A stretch of 64,000 nt of DNA, taken from the NCBI RefSeq assembly GCF_030652235.1, contig NZ_JAUSBA010000015.1, positions 1 to 64,000 on the forward strand, in the 5' to 3' direction. This document shows positions 27,524 to 36,369 of the stretch, one piece after another. A model generated the notes under the pieces. The model ran no database searches. It had not been told where the DNA came from and worked only from the letters and a program-made list of their open reading frames with translations. Position numbers and translations under genes: made by a program. Position 1 is the first letter of the stretch. Each line of letters starts with the position of its first letter. Source of the DNA: Cypionkella sp. (GTDB lineage Bacteria > Pseudomonadota > Alphaproteobacteria > Rhodobacterales > Rhodobacteraceae).

Positions 27524-28192
27524 TTACTGCTTTGGCATCGTTGCGGCGACGGCCTCGTAGCCCGCGGTGAAACCCTTCAACTCGACAGCCAGTTCAACCT
27601 TTTGATCCGGTGCCGCAGCAGGCACGATGGTGATCGTGGCCTTGGTGCCCTTTTTGAACTGTGCCACTTCATCCGCCGTGAAGCCGATGCGTGCGACGCA
27701 GCCCAGTTGGGCGCAGAAGGTGAACGGGTAGATTTTGGCTTTGCTGCCATCCACCGACACCGCCAGATTGGCGGTCAGCAGGGTTTCCAGCGGCGCGATG
27801 ATCGTGGCACCGGCAGCGGCTTTGCCACCAGCGGGCAGCGCGAACATGCTGATTTCAGCCACGTTGGTGCCGTCTTTGTCTTTCAGCAGCTGATACAACT
27901 CGCAAGGGTCCGAGCCGTCTTTCATCTTGGTGCAGCGCTGCGCCCATGCATCGAAACTGGCGAGTTGGTAAATCTGACCCTCTGCGGCAGCTTCCTGCGT
28001 CAGCGGCGCGGGCGGCGTGTTGGGGTCGATGCCCATGTTCAGATCTTCGGCCGCCGGAGCGGTGGTGTCCACCGTTGCAGCCGGGGCAGGATCAGCCGGT
28101 GCTGCCTCTTGCGCGAGGGCCGGGAATGTCGCGGCAGCAAAGGCCAGACCGAGCGAAAACGCGAGGGAACGGTGCAGAGTGGTCATCGACAT
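27524..28192 (-). CDS. Invasion-associated locus B (IalB) family protein
   Basis: About 222 aa from the Met at 28192, preceded by GAGA; the frame is open to 28231. A signal peptide (LAFSLGLAFAAATFPALAQ) is followed by an Ala/Pro-rich linker and the IalB domain with two cysteine pairs (RCTKMKDGSDPC and FCAQLGC). IalB-family proteins are periplasmic or outer-membrane associated, with a known invasion role in Bartonella, but most members are in non-pathogens and of unknown function. Confidence 0.88.
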   Translation of the reverse strand: MSMTTLHRSLAFSLGLAFAAATFPALAQEAAPADPAPAATVDTTAPAAEDLNMGIDPNTPPAPLTQEAAAEGQIYQLASFDAWAQRCTKMKDGSDPCELYQLLKDKDGTNVAEISMFALPAGGKAAAGATIIAPLETLLTANLAVSVDGSKAKIYPFTFCAQLGCVARIGFTADEVAQFKKGTKATITIVPAAAPDQKVELAVELKGFTAGYEAVAATMPKQ

Positions 28193-28336
28193 CACTGTCT
28201 CTTTCATGATTGTTTGGCTGGGCAATAGCATGGCAAAGCCAGGAAGTCAGCGGGAAAAAACTTCACGTCTTCGCGCGCATGGGCGAAAAAAGGCTGCCGC
28301 GATCATCCCTGAAGCGATCCTGCTAACCAGTTGTTC

Positions 28337-28411
28337 TAAAATAAAAAAAGGGCCGGATACCCGACCCCTTTTCCAGTTTTTTATTCTCCCTGCCGGACTG
28401 GCCGACTTATG
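28337..28411 (-). ncRNA. Candidate short transcript with promoter and terminator upstream of the IalB-like gene
   Basis: On the minus strand TTGACG (28446-28441), a 17-nt spacer and TAGCGT (28423-28418) resemble a sigma-70 promoter. About 40 nt later comes a hairpin of GGGTCGG/CCGGCCC type with one mismatch (28368-28350) followed by seven T. The transcript would be about 70 nt. It could be an sRNA or an attenuated leader of the IalB-like gene, whose start is 150 nt further on. No ORF with family signal is seen. Confidence 0.35.
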
Positions 28412-28482
28412 ACGCAAACGCTACGGCGCTTTCAAATCCGCGTCAACTGGAATTGTAACCGATTGTGACAGTCTTGCGATGG

Positions 28483-28512
28483 AAAAAAGCCGCGCTGTTT
28501 GATCAGCGCGGC
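28483..28512 (-). terminator. Intrinsic terminator of the second sRNA candidate
   Basis: A perfect 9-bp stem with hexaloop ATCAAA is followed by TTTTTT on the minus strand. No minus-strand protein gene ends here. Confidence 0.8.
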
Positions 28513-28589
28513 AGTCTGACAGGGAGGACGTCACCACAACAAACACCGAAGCATGTTTGCGGTAAGATCGAGACTGGCAGAGTTAGGTT
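28483..28589 (-). ncRNA. Candidate sRNA, second copy of the CCTCCCTGT-type element
   Basis: The minus strand has TTGACG (28625-28620), a 17-nt spacer and an AAATAC-like -10, about 60 nt of sequence with a GU-rich stretch, then CCTCCCTGTCAGACT (28527-28513). A 9-bp hairpin GCCGCGCTG-loop-CAGCGCGGC (28512-28489) and six T follow. Element, order and spacing match the candidate at 4236-4318 (13 of 15 motif positions identical), suggesting one sRNA family. It is divergent from the HerA-like gene. Confidence 0.55.
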
Positions 28590-28654
28590 AACAATGTATT
28601 TTGGCCAAGAACGGTTGCCGTCAAGCAACTTTGGATCATGCAAAAGGTGGCAGC

Positions 28655-30211
28655 ATGGGCGAGACGATTTTTGTGGGCGGCGGCGGCGAAGCTTATGGTG
28701 TGGGCCAGAGCCTGCTGCTGAAATACGGCAACCGCCATGGGTTGATCGCAGGCGCCACCGGCACGGGTAAAACCGTCACCTTGCAAGTGCTGGCCGAGGG
28801 GTTTTCGGCAGAAGGTGTCCCGGTGTTCATGGCCGACGTGAAGGGCGATCTTTCGGGCCTCGGTGCCGCAGGCTCCACCAGCCAAAAACTGCATGACAGC
28901 TTTATGAAGCGCGCCGCCACCATCGGGCTTGATCTGCAATACCGCAGCTTTCCGGTGACATTCTGGGATATGTTCGGCGAAAAAGGCCATCCGATCCGTG
29001 CCACTGTGGCCGAGATGGGGCCGCTGCTGCTGTCGCGCCTGCTTGAATTGTCCGAACCGCAAGAGGGCGTGCTGAACGTGGCGTTCCGGTTGGCGGATGA
29101 GGAAAAACTGCCGCTGCTCGATCTGAAAGACCTGCAAGCTTTGCTGGCGTTTGTCGCCGAACATGCGACCGAGATTTCGGGCCGCTTCGGTCTGGTCTCG
29201 CCTACTTCCGTCGGGGCGATCCAGCGGCGTTTGTTGGTGCTGGAGAATCAAGGTGCCGCCGAGATGTTTGGCGAACCTGCGCTGGATCTGGCCGACCTGA
29301 TGCGTTGCGATGGCAATGGCGCGGGGATGATCAACATTCTGGCGGCGGAAAAGCTGATGAATTCGCCCCGGCTGTACGCGACCTTCCTGCTGTGGCTGTT
29401 GTCGGAATTGTTCGAAAACCTTCCCGAAGTTGGCGACCCGGATAAGCCAAAACTGGTGTTTTTCTTCGACGAGGCGCATCTGTTGTTCGCCGACGCGCCG
29501 AAAGCTTTGGTGGCCAAGGTCGAGCAGGTGGCGCGGCTGATCCGCTCGAAAGGCGTGGGCGTGTATTTCATCACCCAGAACCCCGCCGACGTGCCCGAGA
29601 TGATTCTGGGACAGTTGGGCAACCGTGTGCAGCATGCGTTGCGCGCATTCACCGCCAAGGATCAGAAAGACCTGAAACTGGCGTCTGAAACCTATCGCCC
29701 CAATCCGCGTTTCGCCATCGAAGATGCGATCCGCGATGTCGGCACGGGCGAGGCCGTGACCTCGTTTCTGGAGGCCAAGGGTATTCCGGGTGTGGCCGAA
29801 CGCACATTGGTGCGCCCGCCGTCGTCGCAACTTGGGCCGATTGATCCGGCCTTGCGTGCGCAGTTGATCGCGGCTTCGCCGATGGGGGCGAAATACAACA
29901 CAGTGGTTGACCGTGACAGCGCCTATGAACGCCTGCGCATCCGCGCTGAACACGCCGCACAAGAGGCCAACGCCGCCGAGACGCAAAGCCAGCAGCAGGC
30001 AGATCAAGCCGAGTCCGAGTTCCGCAACGCCCGCCGTTATGATGGCGGAAGTGCCGGGCGGACCACCTCTGCCACCCCCAAGAAGGCAAACTCCAGCCGA
30101 TCCGATTCGATCGGCGAGACTTTTGCGAAAAGCTTTGCTAGAAGTCTGGGCTCTAAAACTGGGCAAGCGGTGATCCGTGGTGTGCTAGGGTCGCTGTTCC
30201 GCAGCCGCTGA
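28655..30211 (+). CDS. HerA-like helicase/ATPase (DUF853, YjgR type)
   Basis: About 518 aa from the ATG at 28655 (AAGGTGG upstream); the frame opens at 28601 without homology. Walker A GATGTGKT at residues 33-40, Walker [13 protein letters not shown] and the sensor-like [27 protein letters not shown] identify the HerA/FtsK-superfamily DUF853 group. The C-terminal 100 residues are a Gln/Ala/Ser-rich tail. The role of this stand-alone group is unknown; archaeal HerA acts with NurA in DNA end processing, but no NurA is encoded here. Confidence 0.92.
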   Translation: MGETIFVGGGGEAYGVGQSLLLKYGNRHGLIAGATGTGKTVTLQVLAEGFSAEGVPVFMADVKGDLSGLGAAGSTSQKLHDSFMKRAATIGLDLQYRSFPVTFWDMFGEKGHPIRATVAEMGPLLLSRLLELSEPQEGVLNVAFRLADEEKLPLLDLKDLQALLAFVAEHATEISGRFGLVSPTSVGAIQRRLLVLENQGAAEMFGEPALDLADLMRCDGNGAGMINILAAEKLMNSPRLYATFLLWLLSELFENLPEVGDPDKPKLVFFFDEAHLLFADAPKALVAKVEQVARLIRSKGVGVYFITQNPADVPEMILGQLGNRVQHALRAFTAKDQKDLKLASETYRPNPRFAIEDAIRDVGTGEAVTSFLEAKGIPGVAERTLVRPPSSQLGPIDPALRAQLIAASPMGAKYNTVVDRDSAYERLRIRAEHAAQEANAAETQSQQQADQAESEFRNARRYDGGSAGRTTSATPKKANSSRSDSIGETFAKSFARSLGSKTGQAVIRGVLGSLFRSR

Positions 30212-30284
30212 CACATTCTCGTCGCGGCTTCGCCTTATTCGTCCGGCAGGTTCTATGGGTCTGCTTTGAAATAGGGAGGCCGCA

Positions 30285-31589
30285 ATGGCTTTAACGGCTG
30301 CAGAGCAATATTTGCTGGAACTGATCAACCGGGCGCGACTTGACCCGGCGGGCGAGGCTGCGCGCTATGGCATTGATCTGAACGCGGGGCTTGCAGCGGG
30401 CACGATCTCGACCGCCTCTAAGCAGGTGCTTGCCCCCAACGCCCTGTTGGAAAACGCGGCGATTGGCCATTCGCAATGGATGCTGGCGGCGGATGTGTTT
30501 TCGCATACCGGCAGAGGCGGCTCGCAACCTTGGGATCGCGCGGCGCAGGCGGGCTATGGCTGGTCGGGTGTCGGCGAGAACATCTCGTGGCGCGGTTCAA
30601 CCGGAACGCTGGATCTGAACGCCGCAATCGCAGCGCACCATCAGAGCCTGTTTCTCAGCACGACGGGCCACCGCCAGAATATGCTGAATGGCAGCTACCA
30701 AGAGATTGGCATCGCGCAAGAGTACGGCAGTTTCACCCAAAGCGGGGGGAGCTACAACTCTTCGATGTTGACCGAATTATTTGGCAGGCCCGCGGCAACC
30801 ACTGCTTTCCTGACGGGAGTCATTTACAGTGACACTGACCGAAATAGTTTCTATTCGATCGGGGAAGGCGTTGGGAGCGCCACTATTGCGGCCCAAGGAA
30901 AGTCGGTAGCCAGTGCCGTGGCGGGCGGTTATGCGCTTGCACTGACGGCAGCTTCGGCGGTGGCTGTGACCGGCCAGCTTGGGGCACTCAGCTATTCATT
31001 CACCATCGGGATGGGGAGTGGAAATGTGAAGGTCGATATTGTCAATCAGAACACCTTGCTTTCGTCTGGCGCCATCACGCTTAAACTTGGCCTGAACCAC
31101 GTAAGCCTGCTTGGCAACGCCGGTCTTACGGCTGGCGGCAACGCCAATGACAACGTGATGACCGGAAACGCAGGTGCCAATCGCATGGATGGTGTGGCGG
31201 GAAGAGATGTGCTCAGGGGGATGAACGGCAATGATTATCTGATTGGTGGCCTAGGCAACGATACACTTCTGGGCGGAAACGGCGCTGATCGGATCGAGGG
31301 CGGGGCTGAAAATGACATGTTGTCCGGCAATGCGGGAGGGGACACGTTCATTTTTGGCAATAATTTCGGCCGCGATACTTTGACAGATTTTGCGAAATCA
31401 GCGGGGGATCGCCTGCAGTTCGATGATCTGATCTGGGGCAGCGCTGCATTAAGCACGCAGCAAGTTGTTTCGCAGTTTGCGCATGTGGTGGCGGGTACGG
31501 TGGTGTTTGAGTTCAGCGCGAATGAAGTCATCACGCTTACGGGGGTCACGTCGACGGTTGGCCTGGCTGATGCGCTGATGATCGTCTAA
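30285..31589 (+). CDS. Secreted CAP-domain protein with RTX calcium-binding repeats
   Basis: A 434-aa protein. Residues about 8-170 are a CAP/SCP-like domain: LLELINRARLDPAGEAARYG, AIGHSQWMLAADVFSHTG, GVGENISWRG, TTGHRQNML and EIGIAQEYG, the set of conserved His and Glu residues of the family. Then follows a GVIYSDTDRNSFYSIGEG module and RTX nonapeptides (GGLGNDTLLGGNGADRIEGG...) from about 285, ending with FGRDTLTDF...GDRLQFDDL. There is no N-terminal signal peptide, so type I secretion via the C-terminus is expected. AGGGAGG precedes the ATG. No T1SS genes adjoin. Confidence 0.92.
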   Translation: MALTAAEQYLLELINRARLDPAGEAARYGIDLNAGLAAGTISTASKQVLAPNALLENAAIGHSQWMLAADVFSHTGRGGSQPWDRAAQAGYGWSGVGENISWRGSTGTLDLNAAIAAHHQSLFLSTTGHRQNMLNGSYQEIGIAQEYGSFTQSGGSYNSSMLTELFGRPAATTAFLTGVIYSDTDRNSFYSIGEGVGSATIAAQGKSVASAVAGGYALALTAASAVAVTGQLGALSYSFTIGMGSGNVKVDIVNQNTLLSSGAITLKLGLNHVSLLGNAGLTAGGNANDNVMTGNAGANRMDGVAGRDVLRGMNGNDYLIGGLGNDTLLGGNGADRIEGGAENDMLSGNAGGDTFIFGNNFGRDTLTDFAKSAGDRLQFDDLIWGSAALSTQQVVSQFAHVVAGTVVFEFSANEVITLTGVTSTVGLADALMIV

Positions 31590-31666
31590 CGCGGTTTCTG
31601 AGCAAGCGGATCGCGCTGCGCGAACCCTTTGGCGCGCGCAGTGAAACCTGACACGCAAAAATCGCT

Positions 31667-32935
31667 TCATGTCAGCTTTGTCATCGGCCGCAGTTTGAGC
31701 TTGGTGATGCGGTTTTCTCGACGTTGCGCCACTTCGATGCGGAAACCGTGGAAGTGGAAAACCTGACCCTCAGACGGGATCATCTGGGCCTCGTGGATCA
31801 CCAGACCTGCGAGGGTATTGGCCTCGGCATCGGGCAGTTGCCAATCCGTGGCGCGGTTCAGATCGCGGATCGTCATCGCCCCGTCGATCAGATAATCACC
31901 ATTGGCATCGCGCTTAAGCCCCGCGTCGCGCGCGACAACATCAAATTCATCGGTGATATCGCCGACGATTTCTTCCAGGATATCTTCCAACGTAATCAAG
32001 CCCTGCAACCCGCCGTATTCGTCAACCACCAAAGCGAAATGCGTGCGCCGTTTCAGGAACTCGCGCATTTGTTCGTCTAAGTTGGTGGTGTTGGGGATGA
32101 AATAGGGCTTCTTGGCGACCTTCAGAATATCAAGGCTTTCCAGCCCTTCGGGGGCATCGCCGCGCAGCAGGCGGTCGAGTTCGCGCAACAGATCCTTGGT
32201 GTGGACGAGGCCAAGGATGTTCTCGGTCTCATCGCGGTAGACCGGCAGACGCGAATGTGGCGAGGCGAGCATTTGGCTGATGATATCGCCGGGCGGATCA
32301 TCGGCGTTGATCATCTCGATCTGGCGGCGATGGCGCATGATTTCTTCGACCGTGCGGTCGGAAAGATCCAACGCCCCCAGCAGACGGTCGCGGTCTTCCT
32401 TTTGCATAGCCCCGCCAGAATGACCCAAAGCAATGGCACCCGCGATGTCGTCGCGCAGGGCATCATGCTGCTCGGCCAGATCGAAGGTCAGGCCAAAGCC
32501 GCGCAGGGCGGCTTGCTTCAGGATCTGCATCAGGGCCGCGAGGGGCGCGAATATCCATGCGGCGATCAGGCCGAACCGGCTGAGACGGGCAAGGGTGAAT
32601 TCAGGCGTAGCGGTGCCGAGGGCCGAGGGGATGATGCGGCCCAACAATGACAGCGCGATCCCTGCAGCAAAGGTCAGCCACGCGAAATCGAAGCCTGTCC
32701 AGTCGCGGGCTTGCCACAGCAGGCCGGAAAGTGCGGCAAGCGCGGTCAGGCTATGGGCAAGCCGCAGCGTCATCAGCCCCATCTTACCGCGCGCGATCAG
32801 CTTGGCTGCGGCTGCGGAATGCACCGCGGCGCGGCCATGTGGCAGGTTTTGCACGGCGGCAATCACGGCGGCCAGAAGGGCTGCTGCGGCAAGCGTGGCA
32901 AGGATCAGCGCGTAAATCCAAAGGTTGTGCATCAT
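31667..32935 (-). CDS. Hemolysin/CorC-like CNNM-family membrane protein
   Basis: A 422-aa protein with an N-terminal DUF21/CNNM membrane part (hydrophobic segments near residues 5-28, 58-77, 83-103, 125-145), two CBS domains (DRTVEEIMRHRRQIEMI and VDEYGGLQGLITLEDILEEIVGDI) and a C-terminal CorC_HlyC domain (DYLIDGAMTIRDLNRATDW to the end). Family members are implicated in Mg/Co efflux; hemolysin is a historical name. It overlaps xerD by 4 nt. Confidence 0.92.
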   Translation of the reverse strand: MMHNLWIYALILATLAAAALLAAVIAAVQNLPHGRAAVHSAAAAKLIARGKMGLMTLRLAHSLTALAALSGLLWQARDWTGFDFAWLTFAAGIALSLLGRIIPSALGTATPEFTLARLSRFGLIAAWIFAPLAALMQILKQAALRGFGLTFDLAEQHDALRDDIAGAIALGHSGGAMQKEDRDRLLGALDLSDRTVEEIMRHRRQIEMINADDPPGDIISQMLASPHSRLPVYRDETENILGLVHTKDLLRELDRLLRGDAPEGLESLDILKVAKKPYFIPNTTNLDEQMREFLKRRTHFALVVDEYGGLQGLITLEDILEEIVGDITDEFDVVARDAGLKRDANGDYLIDGAMTIRDLNRATDWQLPDAEANTLAGLVIHEAQMIPSEGQVFHFHGFRIEVAQRRENRITKLKLRPMTKLT

Positions 32936-33897
32936 GTGCCCGGTTTGCCTGTGGCGAGGGGGTGATGCGTCAGCACCAGACGGCGCAGGTCCTCATCCAG
33001 AACATGGGTGTAAATCTCGGTGGTGGCGACATCGGCGTGCCCCAGCAGGGCTTGGATCACCATCAGATCGGCACCGCCCGCCAGAAGATGCGTTGCAAAG
33101 GCATGGCGCAGGGTGTGGGGGGTGACTGTGCTGGGATCAACGCCACCCTGCACCGCGATGTCCTTGATCAGCAAATAGAAATGCTGGCGGGTCAGATGGC
33201 CATCGACGCCGGGGCCGGGAAACAGCTGCTTTGAGGCAGGCTTGCCCAGCTTACGCCCAGCATCTTCCTGCGCATCGCGTTCGGCGAGCCATTCCTGCAC
33301 CGCCGCGCGGGCGGGGGGCGACAGCGGCACCATGCGTTCTTTGTCGCCCTTGCCTTTGACCAGGATCATCTTCGGATTGCCGCGCACGGCGGCCACCGGC
33401 AGGCCGACAAGTTCGGACACCCGCATGCCCGTTGCATAAAGCAGTTCGACCAAAGCACAGTTGCGCAAGCGTTCGGGCACGGATCGGCCCTTGCGGCGGG
33501 CGGCATCCAGCAGACGCTCCACCTCGGGCAACGACAGCGTGCCGGGCAAGCGCTGGCTGGCCCCGGGGCCTTTGATGCGCAGGGCGGGGTTGTCGTCGCG
33601 CCAACCTTCCTCGTGTGCAAAGCGGTAAAGCTGGCGGATCGCCGACAGCCTGCGCGCGCGGGTGGCTTTCGACAGACCCTGAGCATCACAAAATACCAGA
33701 TAAGCCTCGACCTGATCGCGGCCTGCCGCGGCAAAGCTGCTGGCATGGCGCGACAGCCAATCGGCGAAATCCTTCAAGTCGCGGCCATAGGCCAGTTGGG
33801 TGTTTTTTGCAGCCCCAAGATCGGCGGCCTGTGCGGCGAGAAAGCTGGAAATCCAACTGTCGGGATGGGTGGGGGCAATGCTGGCAGGAGAAGGCAT
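32932..33897 (-). CDS. xerD: Tyrosine recombinase XerD
   Basis: A 321-aa tyrosine recombinase. The N-terminal core-binding domain (NTQLAYGRDLKDFADWL) precedes the catalytic domain with ATGMRVSELVGL (Arg), TPHTLRHAFATHLL (His-x-x-Arg), LLGHADVATTEIYTHV (His and Tyr). With XerC it resolves chromosome dimers at dif. Housekeeping rather than phage: no att-like sites adjoin and it is in an operon with a conserved exported protein. It starts directly after that gene's stop. Confidence 0.92.
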   Translation of the reverse strand: MPSPASIAPTHPDSWISSFLAAQAADLGAAKNTQLAYGRDLKDFADWLSRHASSFAAAGRDQVEAYLVFCDAQGLSKATRARRLSAIRQLYRFAHEEGWRDDNPALRIKGPGASQRLPGTLSLPEVERLLDAARRKGRSVPERLRNCALVELLYATGMRVSELVGLPVAAVRGNPKMILVKGKGDKERMVPLSPPARAAVQEWLAERDAQEDAGRKLGKPASKQLFPGPGVDGHLTRQHFYLLIKDIAVQGGVDPSTVTPHTLRHAFATHLLAGGADLMVIQALLGHADVATTEIYTHVLDEDLRRLVLTHHPLATGKPGT

Positions 33898-35514
33898 TTA
33901 TCCGCGCCGTTCCAAAAGCATCAACTGCAAGGCTGTGCGTCGGGCGATGACTTCAAGCCCAAGTTTGCGCAGCACCGATAGGCCCTCGGTGACCTTCACC
34001 AATTCGCCACGCAGACCGGATTCGATGCGGATCATCGCTTGCAACATCGCCTCTCCCACCCGCTTTTGCGCGATCAACTCTGCAATATCTGCGGGCAGTT
34101 GCGGATCGGTGAAGGCGGGGGCAATCGCGAGGGCCATGCTGTCAGGGGCGATCAGGCCCTTGACAGATCCGGCAGCCAGGCCCGCCATAAACACACTGCG
34201 CGCGTCGGTTGCCCTATTGGGGGATTTGGCAAGGCGCTCATATTCCGGCGAAAGCAGACCCAACTCATAGCTGATCCGCGCCGCATCGCCTGTCAAATGC
34301 AGGGTCGCAAGCGGCCCCGCGAACAGGGTGGCGAATGGCACTTCCACCTCGACATCGCGCATCCGGGCATAGGCCAGCGGCAGGCGTTGCTCGACTGCTG
34401 CCGCATCGCGCTTGGTCAGCGCGGCATCAAAGCGCTGAAACGCATCGGCGCGGTCCCAAACCCCGCCCGAGGCCGCAGGCGCGCGGTCGGTATAGAGACC
34501 GAGCAGGACGTTCGGCGTGATAGCCCCCGCACGCGACAGCCGCTCGGCAGCCTCGATCTGAGATTTCCATCCGGCATGGTCAGACAGATCTGCATGGGCA
34601 AAGGCCGGGGGCAGGGTGGCGGTGGGCAAGGGTTCACCCAACGCGTCATAGATGCGCCAGACGAGGGGGGTGATCGGCTTTGGCGCGGGCGGCATCGGCT
34701 CGCCATCAAACTGATCAGGGTCGAGAAAGCGCGACAGCAGGGCATCATCCGCGGTGCTGATATTGCCCAAAGCCTGTGCGGTGCGCAGGGTTAGGGCCGC
34801 CGCGTTCCAGTCGCCCGCGCGCGCGAGACAGAACACCCGGGTGGTCAGGGTCGGCGCAAGTCCGGGGGCGGATTTCAACACCTCGCAGGCTTTGTCTTCT
34901 TCACCGGTCAGCAAGGCCACGTCAAAACTGCGGCGGAACAATTCGGGCGAACTGGTTGCCCCCGCAGCCGCAATCAGCGCCTGCGCCTGATCCAAAGCTC
35001 CCATCGTCAACAGCTTGTCGATCCGTGCGATCAGCAAATCACCCGAACCTGACGAATCTGCGGGCGCGTCCGCCTCAGCCAGCAGCAGCGTCATCAACAA
35101 GGATTGCAGCGCGGGCACATCACCTTGGCCTGCCTCGGCGATATCGGTGGCAATCTCGGCACTGTGACCGATGCCCCACAGATCATGTGGAAATCCAGTC
35201 ACCCGCGGCGGCAACAGTCCGACTGCATCCAGCGAGGTGCCGCCCAGCACGGTGGTCGCCACTTGGTCGGGCAACGCATCGGTGGTGACTTTCGGCTCAT
35301 TCGCCACCGGGGGCAGATTGGCCTGCGTGCCATTTTTCACCGCGGCACTGACCGACTGTGTCGGGGTGCGGGGGGCGACGCTGCCTTTCGGCATTGGCGT
35401 TTTGACCGATTGCGACAGCCAGTCGATGGCGGACAACGGCTTTTTCTCGGCACCAGCGGCTGTTGGCAGCGCAAGTGCCAAAGCCACGCAGAGGCCGAGG
35501 TGGTTAATCGACAT
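33898..35514 (-). CDS. Exported protein of unknown function, 538 aa
   Basis: A signal peptide (LCVALALALPTAAGAE) is followed by a Pro/Ser/Thr-rich linker (residues about 25-90) and a long, mostly alpha-helical, Ala/Leu-rich region that reads like a helical-hairpin solenoid (ALDQAQALIAAAGATSSPELFRRSFDVALL). No catalytic motif is visible. Large helical-repeat periplasmic proteins often scaffold complexes. It lies between a 44-aa membrane protein and xerD in one operon. Not recognised beyond a conserved hypothetical of this lineage. Confidence 0.75.
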   Translation of the reverse strand: MSINHLGLCVALALALPTAAGAEKKPLSAIDWLSQSVKTPMPKGSVAPRTPTQSVSAAVKNGTQANLPPVANEPKVTTDALPDQVATTVLGGTSLDAVGLLPPRVTGFPHDLWGIGHSAEIATDIAEAGQGDVPALQSLLMTLLLAEADAPADSSGSGDLLIARIDKLLTMGALDQAQALIAAAGATSSPELFRRSFDVALLTGEEDKACEVLKSAPGLAPTLTTRVFCLARAGDWNAAALTLRTAQALGNISTADDALLSRFLDPDQFDGEPMPPAPKPITPLVWRIYDALGEPLPTATLPPAFAHADLSDHAGWKSQIEAAERLSRAGAITPNVLLGLYTDRAPAASGGVWDRADAFQRFDAALTKRDAAAVEQRLPLAYARMRDVEVEVPFATLFAGPLATLHLTGDAARISYELGLLSPEYERLAKSPNRATDARSVFMAGLAAGSVKGLIAPDSMALAIAPAFTDPQLPADIAELIAQKRVGEAMLQAMIRIESGLRGELVKVTEGLSVLRKLGLEVIARRTALQLMLLERRG

Positions 35515-35638
35515 TCAGGGTCACCGGCAGCTTTACCTCGGATGCGGTCGGAGAAAGATCCGCGAGATAAGCGTAACCCGTAAGCCCAATGAAGCCAAGC
35601 ACCGCCAAAAACACCAAAACCTTGATCAGACGCCCCAT
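35504..35638 (-). CDS. Small single-pass membrane protein, 44 aa
   Basis: ATG at 35638, stop at 35504-35506. The start reads MGRLIKVLVFLAVLGFIGL followed by TGYAYLADLSPTASEV and ends in LNVD: a positively charged N-terminus, one hydrophobic helix and a short outer tail. It overlaps the start of the 538-aa exported protein gene by 11 nt, which favours a real coupled gene over a chance ORF. Codon use is typical of the neighbours. Function unknown. Confidence 0.65.
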   Translation of the reverse strand: MGRLIKVLVFLAVLGFIGLTGYAYLADLSPTASEVKLPVTLNVD

Positions 35639-35828
35639 GCCCGCTTTGCCTTTACTGCTGCCGCAGGTTTACCCCGCGCGATTGTTGTTGTTCTACGCTG
35701 CATCGCAGCACAGTGCATATTATATATGGCATCTGCGCCGAGTTCACGCCATTTAGGGAACAAAGATTTGACTTGGGCGGCGATGCGCCATTTGCGCGCT
35801 GTAAATCAAGCCAGACAGGGATAAAACA

Positions 35829-36368
35829 GTGCCGCTGAAAAAAACCGTGGTGATGGTCGGGATGATGGGGGCAGGCAAAACTGCTGTCGGCACCGCATTG
35901 GCGCGTCTGCTGGGCGTGCCCTTCGTTGATTCGGACGAAGAGATTGTGCGCGCGGCAGATCGCTCTATCGCTGAAATTTTTGCGCGTGACGGCGAGGCGT
36001 TTTTCCGTGCGCGCGAAACTGAAGTGATCGCCCGCCTTCTGCGCGGCGCGCCCTGCATCCTGTCGACCGGCGGCGGGGCGTATCTGTCGCAAGACAACCG
36101 CGCGCTGATCCTTGAGGCGGGCGTTTCGGTCTGGTTGCGCGCCGATCTGGAGCTGCTCTGGCAGCGTGTGCGCCACAAAACGACGCGGCCCTTGCTGCGC
36201 ACCTCAAATCCGCGCGAAACTTTGCGCGGGCTTTACGACGCCCGGCTTCCCTTCTACCAGATGGCCGATCTGGTGGTCGATTCCTCTGCGGAGTTGTCGG
36301 TTGAGGATATGGCGCAGCGGGTGGTCGAAGCGTTGAGCACCCGCGCGGACGTGCTGGAAAGGATCTAG
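35829..36368 (+). CDS. aroK: Shikimate kinase
   Basis: A 179-aa AroK phosphorylating shikimate with ATP in aromatic amino-acid synthesis. Walker A GMMGAGKT at residues 11-18, the shikimate-binding FVDSDEEI, the FFRARETEVI helix and STGGGAYLS are all present; the lid region is LRTSNPRETL. GTG start with an AGGGA site. aroB follows after one base. Confidence 0.96.
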   Translation: MPLKKTVVMVGMMGAGKTAVGTALARLLGVPFVDSDEEIVRAADRSIAEIFARDGEAFFRARETEVIARLLRGAPCILSTGGGAYLSQDNRALILEAGVSVWLRADLELLWQRVRHKTTRPLLRTSNPRETLRGLYDARLPFYQMADLVVDSSAELSVEDMAQRVVEALSTRADVLERI

Positions 36369-36369
36369 G

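Noticed and set aside
28383-28398. Plus-strand TCTCCCTGCCGGACT, similar to the sRNA element
   Set aside because: 13 of 15 positions resemble the motif, but no hairpin or T-tract follows on that strand, so it lacks the defining arrangement.
31604-31635. CTGCGCG...CGCGCAG hairpin behind the CAP-RTX gene
   Set aside because: No T-run follows on either strand, so I did not call it a terminator.
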